DNA from: Clostridiales bacterium
GTDB taxonomy: Bacteria; Bacillota; Clostridia; Oscillospirales; CAG-272
NCBI GenBank assembly: GCA_003523225.1
Contig: DPGK01000036.1
Location: 21,626 to 35,456 of the forward strand
DNA length: 13,831 nucleotides
Direction: 5' to 3'
Each line of letters opens with the position of its first letter. The stretch's first letter is position 1. Shown here one piece after another: positions 7,062-13,450 of this stretch. A program made the position numbers and the translations under genes. The notes below the pieces were generated by a model. That model saw only the letters and a list, made by a program, of their open reading frames with translations. It had not been told where the DNA came from and did no database searches.

Positions 7062-7895
7062 TCAGATAACTGCGGGATCGTCAATCAGCCTCTGAAGCAG
7101 CTCCTTTGCCGCAAGAATATCCGCAATCTGCTGATCCCCCTTGATCTCGCGCTCAATGGTGATGGTGCGGTCGTAGCCGATAGATTTCAGCTTTGCAATA
7201 AATCTGGGATAGTCCACAAGTCCCTCTCCCATCGGCTTTTCATGACCGAGGTGTCTGCCGTCGGTGGGATACTCGCCGTCCTTGCCGTGTACGCCGCGGA
7301 CATACTCGCCGAAAACGCCCAGCGCGTCAACGGGATTGCCCTTACCGTACATCAGCAGGTTTGCCGGGTCAAGATTGATCCCGAGGTTTCCCGTGCCCAC
7401 ATCCTCGATAGTGCGGCGCAGAGTGACCGGCGTCTCCTGTCCGGTCTCAAAAAGGAAGTACTGACCGTGAGGCAGCAGTGTCTTACCTATGTATCTCAGC
7501 GCGGCTACCAGCTCGTTATACTCGGTAGTCGCAGGATTTTCCGGAAGAAAACCGACGTGAGTAACAACATCCGTGACCTCCATGCGTCGGGCGATCTCTG
7601 CTCCGCGAAGCAGCATCCTCAGTCTTTCGGCGCGGTATTCGCGCGGAACAAGCCCCAATGTCAGCGGTCCCTCATAGAAGTTCCAGTATGACATTCCGTC
7701 CCAGCCGCACCAGAAGGCGCTGACCTCAACGCCGTACTCACGGCAGGCTGCAATGGCGCGATCCGCCATCTCGTCGGTAAGGAAGGCACTGTTCCAGCAT
7801 TTAAGCTGGCATGTGGGAAGCCCCAGCTCTGCGACACGGCGGATGTTATCCTCCACGTTATTGTTGAGCGATGTGATCACTCCGAGTTTTATCAT
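7062..7895 (-). CDS. Sugar phosphate isomerase/epimerase-like TIM-barrel protein
   Basis: Cytoplasmic protein of 277 residues in the xylose isomerase-like TIM-barrel superfamily (AP endonuclease 2 fold), whose members isomerise or epimerise sugars and inositol derivatives using a divalent metal. Likely metal ligands at the strand ends are Glu150 (FLFETG), Asp176 (INLDPANL), His203 (GVHGKDG) and Glu248 (TIERE); His113 and His215 are further candidates. The substrate cannot be told. ATG 7895 is chosen because AAAGGA lies nine bases upstream; a TTG at 7901 would be only three bases from it. It is the first gene after a consensus promoter and is followed, almost without gap, by the small membrane protein, MBOAT and SGNH genes, which hints at a link to carbohydrate or cell-envelope metabolism but does not prove it. 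Confidence 0.9.
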   Translation of the reverse strand: MIKLGVITSLNNNVEDNIRRVAELGLPTCQLKCWNSAFLTDEMADRAIAACREYGVEVSAFWCGWDGMSYWNFYEGPLTLGLVPREYRAERLRMLLRGAEIARRMEVTDVVTHVGFLPENPATTEYNELVAALRYIGKTLLPHGQYFLFETGQETPVTLRRTIEDVGTGNLGINLDPANLLMYGKGNPVDALGVFGEYVRGVHGKDGEYPTDGRHLGHEKPMGEGLVDYPRFIAKLKSIGYDRTITIEREIKGDQQIADILAAKELLQRLIDDPAVI

Positions 7896-7904
7896 GGTCA
7901 ATAT

Positions 7905-7910
7905 TCCTTT
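7905..7910 (-). promoter_or_regulatory. Ribosome binding site deciding the TIM-barrel start
   Basis: AAAGGA on the minus strand, nine bases before ATG 7895 and only three before the alternative TTG 7901. Confidence 0.65.
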
Positions 7911-7931
7911 CTGTATATGATCTTTTGATTA

Positions 7932-7960
7932 ATTATAACCTACAAAACCGTACAAGTCAA
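7932..7960 (-). promoter_or_regulatory. Sigma-A promoter of the TIM-barrel/MBOAT/SGNH operon
   Basis: Minus-strand -35 TTGACT (7955-7960) and -10 TATAAT (7932-7937), spacer 17 bases. Predicted start near 7925 gives a 5' leader of about 30 bases. The spacer shares CGGTTTTGT with the marR promoter. Confidence 0.87.
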
Positions 7961-7966
7961 CCCTGC

Positions 7967-7992
7967 GTAAGCCTTTTTTACCATCAGCTTAC
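7967..7992. repeat. Inverted repeat upstream of the -35 box
   Basis: GTAAGC and its exact reverse complement GCTTAC, 14 bases apart, lie between the HAD gene and the TIM-barrel promoter. No T-run follows on the minus strand, so it is not a convincing terminator for the HAD gene. It could be a regulator binding site or chance. Confidence 0.3.
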
Positions 7993-8013
7993 ATAATTTA
8001 TTGCGGATAATCA

Positions 8014-8793
8014 TCAGAATGCAAGCTCTTTCTCAAGCTCGCCGATAATGTGCGCCAAAGCATGGTCTCGGCAGTCAACAGTAACGCGGTCTGCCACTGC
8101 TTTGAGCGGAGGAACGGCGTTCCCGACCGCGTACCCGATATCCGCTACCTTTATCATCGGGATATCATTTTCATAGTCGCCAACGCAAACAAGATGGCTC
8201 GCGCCTGTAAATTCCTTTATTCTCAGTACCGCATTTCCTTTCGTGTCATTAGGGCTGTTCAGCTCCACGCCGCGTACCCAGCTGCGTGATACGGCATATG
8301 TCCCTGCGGTACGTTCGGTCACATCGGCAAAGATATCATTGCTTGTTTCGGGGGTGACAATAAGAACGACCTTTGAAAGCAGTAAAGGCAGCTTTGCGGC
8401 AAGCTCCGCAGCATCGACCGACTCGCCTCTTTTCACCTTTATCAGCTCTTCCGGAGTATAAAACAGCAGCGATACTACTCCGCTGCACCTTTCTAAGCAT
8501 TCAAATGCGAACTTTATCGCCGGGTCGCGCTCAACACCCCCGGAATAATAAAGCCTGCCGCCGCACGGGTCGCCTATGATCGAGCCGTTAAGACCCGCAA
8601 CCGGCGCATTAGGGCGTATGCGGTCGACAAATTCATCAAACATAAAAATAAATCTGCCGCTTGCAAAAGTAAATCTGCCGCCCTGCTCCTGAAAATACCT
8701 TATCGCCCTGCAGTTCTCATCTGAGATCTCCCGGTCTACATAAACTGTTCCGTCAAAGTCGCTGCATATCAGCCATCCGTCAAATTTACCCAT
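8014..8793 (-). CDS. HAD-superfamily (Cof/IIB type) hydrolase
   Basis: Cytoplasmic phosphatase-like enzyme of 259 residues, typical for Cof-type HAD proteins, which remove phosphate from sugar phosphates or other small metabolites. All four HAD motifs are present: motif I DFDGT with nucleophile Asp12 and Asp14, motif II Ser45 in ASGR, motif III Lys185 in DTKGNAV, and motif IV GDYENDIPM with Asp206 and Asp210. The C2-type cap lies between motifs II and III (about 75-180). The substrate is not predictable. It has its own promoter, an AAAGGG ribosome site eight bases before the ATG, and a short leader. It is divergent from enolase and followed by a gap of about 120 bases before the next minus-strand gene, so it appears to be transcribed alone. 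Confidence 0.93.
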   Translation of the reverse strand: MGKFDGWLICSDFDGTVYVDREISDENCRAIRYFQEQGGRFTFASGRFIFMFDEFVDRIRPNAPVAGLNGSIIGDPCGGRLYYSGGVERDPAIKFAFECLERCSGVVSLLFYTPEELIKVKRGESVDAAELAAKLPLLLSKVVLIVTPETSNDIFADVTERTAGTYAVSRSWVRGVELNSPNDTKGNAVLRIKEFTGASHLVCVGDYENDIPMIKVADIGYAVGNAVPPLKAVADRVTVDCRDHALAHIIGELEKELAF

Positions 8794-8825
8794 TACCTCA
8801 ACCCTTTTTGTTGTATTATATGACT

Positions 8826-8854
8826 ATTATATCACACGAACGCCCTCTTATCAA
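8826..8854 (-). promoter_or_regulatory. Sigma-A promoter of the HAD hydrolase gene
   Basis: Minus-strand -35 TTGATA (8849-8854), 17-base spacer, -10 TATAAT (8826-8831) preceded by TGA, which makes it an extended -10. Predicted start near 8819, about 26 bases before the ATG. The rest of the 8794-8952 gap holds no promoter I can defend for the plus-strand enolase gene. Confidence 0.85.
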
Positions 8855-8952
8855 CACATTTCGAAAAAAACATGTATATGTCGGAGCGCGGGAGGGAAAA
8901 TAATGTAGAGAATATTATATTAACTCTCCAAAACCTATAACGGAGGTATTCA

Positions 8953-10257
8953 ATGAAAAGCACACAGATAACAGCCTGCCGCGCGCGCGAAATACTTGAT
9001 TCGCGCGGCAATCCAACAGTAGAAGCGACGGTCATTCTTGCAGACGGAACCGAAGCGCACGCCTCAGTCCCGTCGGGAGCATCGACCGGAATATTTGAAG
9101 CGCACGAGCGGCGCGACGGCGACCCCGCGCGCTACGGCGGAAAGGGTGTGCATGCGGCGGTAGATGGGATCGAGCGTGAGCTGTCCACTGCCCTTTGCGG
9201 GATCGACGCGGCGTCGCAGTACGATGTTGACAGCACGATAATCCGAACCGACGGCACTCAGAACAAGGAAAACCTTGGTGCAAACGCCACCCTTGCAGTA
9301 TCCATTGCCGCCGCCAAAGCCGCCGCCGCACATTTGGGCATTCCCCTTTACCGCTATATCGGCGGTGCAGCGGCGACAAGACTGCCCGTACCGATGCTTA
9401 ACATCCTGAATGGCGGTGCTCACGCTTCAAACAATATTGAGATACAGGAATTCATGATAGTGCCCGTGGGTATATCCTGTTTTTCTGAGGCAATGCGCTG
9501 TGCCGCGGAGATATATCACGCCCTCAGCAAGCTGCTTGTGCGCCGCGGGCTTTCGGTCGCCGTGGGAGACGAAGGAGGCTTTGCGCCCGATCTGCCCTCC
9601 GACGATGAGGCTCTCGAGCTTATCTGCGAAGCTATCGTTGCGGCGGGATATGACACCGACCGCGTAAAAATTGCCCTTGACGCCGCCTCGGGCGAATGGT
9701 TTGACGAAAAGGATAGTCTTTACCGTCTGCCAAAGCGCGGTATAACCTACGACCGCTCTGAGTTGTGCGCATATTGGGAGACGCTCACCAAAAGATTTCC
9801 GATATGTTCTCTCGAGGATGGGCTTGACCAGCGCGATTTTGAAGGCTGGGCTGACCTTACCCGCCTTATCGGTTCTTCCGTCATGCTTGTGGGAGACGAT
9901 CTGTTCGTAACCAATGTAAGCCGTCTTGAACAGGGTATAAAAATCGGTGCGGCAAACTCCGTGCTCGTCAAGCCCAACCAGATAGGCACTCTAAGCGAAA
10001 CGCTCGCGCTTGTTTCCGCCGCGCGCGACGCAGGATATTCCTATATTCTTTCCCATCGTTCCGGTGAGACCGAGGACACGGCGCTTGCCGATATAGCGGT
10101 CGGAGTCGGCGCGCCATTTATAAAAACCGGCGCACCCTGCCGCGGCGAGCGTGTAGCCAAATACAACCGACTCACCGCCATTGAAGCCGAGCTTGGCTCT
10201 GCCGCTTCATACGGCAAAAAACAGATAAGTAAAGCCAAGACCCTGCTTGGCGTATAA
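8953..10257 (+). CDS. eno: Enolase (phosphopyruvate hydratase)
   Basis: Glycolytic enzyme converting 2-phosphoglycerate to phosphoenolpyruvate in the cytoplasm, normally a dimer or octamer with two Mg ions per site. Its 434 residues match the bacterial length. Nearly every hallmark is present: EILDSRGNPTVE (13-24), loop SGAST (41-45), His158 in NGGAHASNN, Glu166 (IQEFM), acid/base Glu207 (GDEGGFAP), metal ligands Asp243, Glu288 (SLEDGLD) and Asp315 (GDDLFVTN), base Lys340 (VKPNQIGT), His368-Arg369-Ser370 (SHRSGETED) and Lys391. Active-site chemistry should be intact. ATG follows CGGAGGT by about six bases. The gene stands alone on the plus strand, away from other glycolysis genes, and ends before a strong hairpin at 10329-10370. 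Two loops differ slightly from the usual consensus (GGAHASNN for GGEHADNN, KPN for KxN), within family variation. Confidence 0.99.
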   Translation: MKSTQITACRAREILDSRGNPTVEATVILADGTEAHASVPSGASTGIFEAHERRDGDPARYGGKGVHAAVDGIERELSTALCGIDAASQYDVDSTIIRTDGTQNKENLGANATLAVSIAAAKAAAAHLGIPLYRYIGGAAATRLPVPMLNILNGGAHASNNIEIQEFMIVPVGISCFSEAMRCAAEIYHALSKLLVRRGLSVAVGDEGGFAPDLPSDDEALELICEAIVAAGYDTDRVKIALDAASGEWFDEKDSLYRLPKRGITYDRSELCAYWETLTKRFPICSLEDGLDQRDFEGWADLTRLIGSSVMLVGDDLFVTNVSRLEQGIKIGAANSVLVKPNQIGTLSETLALVSAARDAGYSYILSHRSGETEDTALADIAVGVGAPFIKTGAPCRGERVAKYNRLTAIEAELGSAASYGKKQISKAKTLLGV

Positions 10258-10328
10258 ACCGCTGGCATTCAGACTATTATCCTGAAAACGCGCTTTTTAC
10301 GGTAAAATGATTTTTCCAATCTACGCTC

Positions 10329-10371
10329 AAACCCCGTGCTGCTGTGCTTTGGCACAGCAGCACGGGGTTTT
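10329..10371. terminator. Very long hairpin terminator between convergent enolase and cysteine desulfurase genes
   Basis: A perfect 19-bp stem (AAACCCCGTGCTGCTGTGC and its reverse complement) with loop TTTG. On the plus strand it ends GGGGTTTTGA, on the minus strand GGGGTTTGAG, so T-runs are short (four and three) but the stem is exceptionally stable. It sits between convergent genes and probably stops transcription both ways. The remainder of 10258-10400 shows nothing else. Confidence 0.85.
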
Positions 10372-10400
10372 GATACCGACATAATTCGCGTCAAGCGTCC

Positions 10401-11567
10401 TCAGCATCTCAGCGACAAAAGCACGCGGCACATAGCGTCAATATCAGCGCAGGTGTTAAAATATCCAAAGCTCGCCCTGACGCTTCCCTGCTCCTCGCTT
10501 CCCAACGCGCGGTGCGCAAGCGGCGCGCAATGATAGCCTCCGCGAACGCAGACTCCGGCTTTTCCGATGGCGTTTGCCGTGCTGTCCGGTGTTATTCCGT
10601 CAAGGCTGAAGCCCAGCACCGGACCGCGCGCCTCCGGGGCATATATCTTTACGCCTCTTATCATTCCGAGCCGCTCAATGGCGTAATCAAAAAGCATCTC
10701 CTCGTGTCGGGCTATATTTTCCATCCCTACCGAAGTCAAAAAATCCAGTCCCGCGCAAAGTCCCGCCGCCGCAGGCACGTTAAGCGTACCCGCCTCATAT
10801 CTCTCGGGCGGCTCTGGCGGCATTTCTGTTTCAAAGGACATCGACCCGCTCCCGCCCTCAAGCAACGGAACAGGCAGATAACGCCCGCCTAAGATCAGTG
10901 CGCCGCTGCCCTGCGGTCCGTAAAGCCCCTTGTGTCCCGGAAGCGCCAGCGCATCTATGCACATCTTTGCGACGTTTATGGGAAAATGCCCCGCCCCCTG
11001 AGCACCGTCAACAATAAAGAGGATCCCTCTCCCGCGGCACATTGCCCCTATTTCACGCAGAGGCAGCCTAACCGAGCAGATATTTGACGCGGCGGTACAT
11101 ATCACCGCGCGGGTGCGTCGGCAGATGAGCCGAGATATCCCTGCAAGTATCTCCTCAGCCCCTGCTCCCCCGCGCTCCGCCCCCGTCGGGAAGACAGAAT
11201 AGTCGGCAAGACCGTCGCGAAGCAGTCTTTCCACCGGTCGCAGTACCGAATTATGTTCAAGATCGGATATTATCAGGTGGATTCGTTCCTGCCCGCGGGC
11301 GCAAGCGTCCGCAGATACCAGCCCCTTGATTGCCAGATTCAGCGCGGCGGTTGCGTTTGGCGTCATTATCACATGATCTGCCCCGGGTGCGCCGAAAAAT
11401 GACGCAAGACGCTCCCGGCACTCAAAAACCTTTCCTGCAGCCGCCATTGCGATAGGATGCGCCCCGCGTCCGGGGTTGCCACAGTATCCCCGCATACAGC
11501 GGCACATTTCGTCACACACCCGCGCAGGCTTAGGAAAAGTGGTAGCGGCATTATCCAGATAAACCAT
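10401..11567 (-). CDS. Cysteine desulfurase family protein (class V aminotransferase fold)
   Basis: PLP enzyme of 388 residues, of the SufS/NifS-like group often annotated as cysteine desulfurase family protein. It is expected to take sulfur (or selenium) from cysteine (or selenocysteine) and hand it on as a persulfide. PLP-site residues are visible: His105 (LEHNS), Asp187 (VDGAQ) and the Schiff-base Lys213 (PGHKGLYGP). The acceptor Cys347 lies in VRGGYHCAPLAH, followed by GSVRASFGYFNT, a C-terminal pattern typical of this group. Its ATG overlaps the stop of the DUF3343 gene by one base (TGATG), so the two are translationally coupled; DUF3343 proteins are thought to be sulfur/selenium carriers, suggesting donor and carrier. 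No Fe-S scaffold or selD gene is in view, so the final acceptor is unknown. Confidence 0.93.
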   Translation of the reverse strand: MVYLDNAATTFPKPARVCDEMCRCMRGYCGNPGRGAHPIAMAAAGKVFECRERLASFFGAPGADHVIMTPNATAALNLAIKGLVSADACARGQERIHLIISDLEHNSVLRPVERLLRDGLADYSVFPTGAERGGAGAEEILAGISRLICRRTRAVICTAASNICSVRLPLREIGAMCRGRGILFIVDGAQGAGHFPINVAKMCIDALALPGHKGLYGPQGSGALILGGRYLPVPLLEGGSGSMSFETEMPPEPPERYEAGTLNVPAAAGLCAGLDFLTSVGMENIARHEEMLFDYAIERLGMIRGVKIYAPEARGPVLGFSLDGITPDSTANAIGKAGVCVRGGYHCAPLAHRALGSEEQGSVRASFGYFNTCADIDAMCRVLLSLRC

Positions 11568-11785
11568 CAGCTCAGTATCTCCCTTGTTTTTATTCCGGCA
11601 TTATCAAACACGGTCATAACGTTCTGAAGCTGTAATGAGGGAAAAGAAACACCCCACGAGCAGCCGCGTCGCGTACGGGAGGAATCCACCTTTACAGTTT
11701 CGGCGGATATTGCGGCACCGATAAGCGCCCGCCGCGCGCTCTCCGCCGCAGTGAGAGTCGGAAAAACAGCTATGCTCCGCACCAT
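11567..11785 (-). CDS. DUF3343 protein, putative sulfur/selenium carrier
   Basis: Small cytoplasmic protein of 72 residues matching the DUF3343 pattern (putative Se/S carrier-like): an N-terminal beta strand (SIAVFPT), a helix with AAESARRAL, a second strand (AETVKVDSS), then the Gly-Cys pair at 41-42 (RRGCSWGVSF) and a final helix-strand. Cys42 is the only cysteine and the expected carrier site. ATG 11785 is chosen over an in-frame start at 11842 because AAAGGA lies eight bases upstream and the domain begins there. The gene overlaps the cysteine desulfurase by one base, the usual genomic partner of this family. The carrier role is family-level inference; direct biochemistry is sparse. Confidence 0.85.
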   Translation of the reverse strand: MVRSIAVFPTLTAAESARRALIGAAISAETVKVDSSRTRRGCSWGVSFPSLQLQNVMTVFDNAGIKTREILS

Positions 11786-11793
11786 GCGTACAA

Positions 11794-11799
11794 TCCTTT
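11794..11799 (-). promoter_or_regulatory. Ribosome binding site of the DUF3343 gene
   Basis: AAAGGA on the minus strand, eight bases before ATG 11785, supporting the shorter protein. Confidence 0.6.
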
Positions 11800-11890
11800 C
11801 CTTTCGGTATTCTTTCTCGCGCATGAGCGCTTTCACTGTCAATATATGCCTGTATTCGTCGAGTTGTGACGAAAGGAAGACGCTCCTCCG

Positions 11891-11905
11891 ACGGCATTGT
11901 GCCGT
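11891..11905. repeat. Small hairpin in the untranslated stretch before DUF3343
   Basis: ACGGCA and TGCCGT around a three-base loop, within the 11786-11945 stretch that carries no convincing gene. A TATAAT at 11929-11934 (minus strand) could be a -10 box for DUF3343, but no -35 is seen because the expected position falls inside the terminator at 11946-11970. A promoter for the pair must lie here or transcripts must read through. Confidence 0.3.
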
Positions 11906-11936
11906 TTTGACGCCTCGCCCAGCGACCCATTATACA

Positions 11937-11970
11937 TAAAAGAGCGGGCTGCCGCATTGGGCGGCAGCCC
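11937..11970 (-). terminator. Intrinsic terminator after the surface-protein gene
   Basis: Minus-strand stem GGGCTGCCGC / GCGGCAGCCC (11961-11970 and 11946-11955) is a perfect 10-bp match with a five-base loop, then GCTCTTTT. It lies about 40 bases after the stop of the gene at 12012-13412 and ends that transcript before the DUF3343 pair. Confidence 0.87.
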
Positions 11971-12011
11971 CGATAAAGGTATTCAGCCAAAGAGATTGTT
12001 TGCCGTATGAT

Positions 12012-13412
12012 TCATCCTGTTATTTTCCGGCGGCGGGAAACAGTGAGAATTACAGCAGGAAGGACAGCGGCAACCGCTGCGGTAGCTGCAAGCGCCGCCG
12101 CGCGCGTGCCCTTCGAGTCTCCGGTTTCCGGTGACGTAGCCGCATAATTGAGAATATAATCAAATACATCCCCTCCGGATATGCGCCAGCCGTCCTCGGT
12201 GTACACAAGCTCGACCGTAGCGTCCATTCTTATGCTTTTGTCGTAAGGGTAAGGTCGCGTATCCATTCTTTCAAGATCTATAACGCCGACATTTACATTA
12301 CACTTCACCTGGGCTTCATTGCCGTTCACGGATATGCCGTCAATAGAGAAAACATGGAGTCGCGGCTGGACAAGGAAAAGTTTATACCACGTACCGTCGC
12401 TCCCGCGTCTTATGAGTTCGACATCCGGACCGCCCGGAACATGAAAATCCTCCGTCATTTTCTCGGCAAGACTACGAGTCACACATTCCTTAAGCTCCTC
12501 AAAGGCTTCGGCGCGCCATTCGCTCAGATCCATATTACCGTAGTCAATGTAGTAATAGCATTTTCCGTCCGCGTATGCGACGCCGTTTGAATCATATCCA
12601 AAAAGAACAGTAGGATATACTGTCTGTAATGTGTTGAGATTATAAAGTAAATCTGTTGAATAAGACACCTTACGCATCAGACCTTTAAAAACATCTTCAC
12701 TTAATTCTGTAGGCGATAAAGGTTCGCCCGTTTCTCCTGTGCCCGGAGATTTTGCTGCGTAATTGCGGATGAAGTCAAAAATTTCACCACCGGACATGCG
12801 CCAACCATCAGAGGTATAGACAAAATCAATTGTCGAATCAATATAAATTCCCTTGAGCCCCATATAACCGTTATAAGTTCTCAAATCGGGATTTGTCCTA
12901 CCCATATTTATATTGCACGCCGCAGTTGCTGTCGTTCCATTCACCTGAATTGAGTAAATGTCTCTTATAGATCCGAAAATCATATGATATAGCCTATATA
13001 CATTTCCTTCATCGTCCGTGCGGAAAAACTCCAGATCCGGTCCACCGGGAATTTTGTAATTGCTGAGCAAACGATCTGCAAGCTCTTCGGTCATGCATTT
13101 CAAAAATGCTTTTTTTGTTAACTCCAAGCATTCATCGGGATTTATTTTTTTGCCAAAATTTCCGTACGCATATTCTTGACCGTTCGCATATGGCACACCG
13201 TTTGAATCGCACGCAAATACTGTACTCGGTGGAGAATCCACAAGCGCCCCTATATCGAACACCCTATACCCTTCTCTGTCAACAGCTTTCCAAAGCTCCA
13301 AAACTTTTTGCTCATCAAGCACTTCGCTCAGGACTTCGTCATCGGCATAAGAATTCAAAAAAGATGACATCAGGATAACAAAAATCATCAGAAACAAAAA
13401 TATCTTTTTCAT
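12012..13412 (-). CDS. Secreted two-repeat surface protein with SPETGD sorting-like signal
   Basis: Predicted exported protein of 466 residues; the repeat family is not one I recognise. Residues 1-23 form a signal peptide (MKK, hydrophobic core, SYAD). Two homologous units follow, about 38-226 and 241-431, offset by about 204 residues. Matching blocks are IPGGPDLEFF/VPGGPDVELI, ACDSNGVPYANG/GYDSNGVAYADG and DGWRMSGGEIFDF/DGWRISGGDVFDY. The C-terminus reads SPETGDS (427-433), a hydrophobic stretch (438-458) and tail SRRRKITG, the layout of an LPxTG-like sorting signal, so covalent wall attachment by a sortase is likely. Repeat 1 also ends in SPGTGE (222-227), a copy of the same motif. The unit ends in a beta-rich module with DGW, perhaps NTF2-like; that is a guess. 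It lies 38 bases behind a C39-type peptidase gene, with AGGGAG seven bases before the ATG. Confidence 0.87.
   Translation of the reverse strand: MKKIFLFLMIFVILMSSFLNSYADDEVLSEVLDEQKVLELWKAVDREGYRVFDIGALVDSPPSTVFACDSNGVPYANGQEYAYGNFGKKINPDECLELTKKAFLKCMTEELADRLLSNYKIPGGPDLEFFRTDDEGNVYRLYHMIFGSIRDIYSIQVNGTTATAACNINMGRTNPDLRTYNGYMGLKGIYIDSTIDFVYTSDGWRMSGGEIFDFIRNYAAKSPGTGETGEPLSPTELSEDVFKGLMRKVSYSTDLLYNLNTLQTVYPTVLFGYDSNGVAYADGKCYYYIDYGNMDLSEWRAEAFEELKECVTRSLAEKMTEDFHVPGGPDVELIRRGSDGTWYKLFLVQPRLHVFSIDGISVNGNEAQVKCNVNVGVIDLERMDTRPYPYDKSIRMDATVELVYTEDGWRISGGDVFDYILNYAATSPETGDSKGTRAAALAATAAVAAVLPAVILTVSRRRKITG
12072..12143 (-). other. Cell-wall sorting-like signal of the surface protein
   Basis: Codes SPETGD, a short Ser-Lys-Gly-Thr-Arg spacer and the Ala/Val-rich membrane segment; the Arg-rich tail follows it to the stop. 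It resembles the NPxTG/SPxTG variants of LPxTG signals used by Firmicutes sortases; no sortase gene is in the window. Confidence 0.6.
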
Positions 13413-13450
13413 GATCCAACTCCCTCAATTAAGTGTTATATTCGAATGTA

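Noticed and set aside
6729..7691. 320-codon open frame on the plus strand
   Set aside because: It lies wholly opposite the small membrane gene and the TIM-barrel gene, is rich in Arg/Cys/His without any recognisable motif, and has no ribosome site. It is a shadow of GC-rich coding sequence.
8905..8928. AGAG ... CTCT dyad and TATTAT upstream of enolase as its promoter/operator
   Set aside because: No matching -35 sequence and the dyad arms are only four bases; too weak to call.
9064..9423. 119-codon minus-strand frame inside enolase
   Set aside because: Antisense to a fully intact enolase; its product shows no domain.
11929..11934. TATAAT as a firm promoter for DUF3343
   Set aside because: No -35 box at 16-18 bases; the expected position is within a terminator stem, so it is mentioned but not called as a promoter.
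11604..11990. 128-codon minus-strand frame across the terminator and DUF3343
   Set aside because: It reads through the terminator stem at 11946-11970 and overlaps DUF3343 in another frame; no ribosome site or motif.
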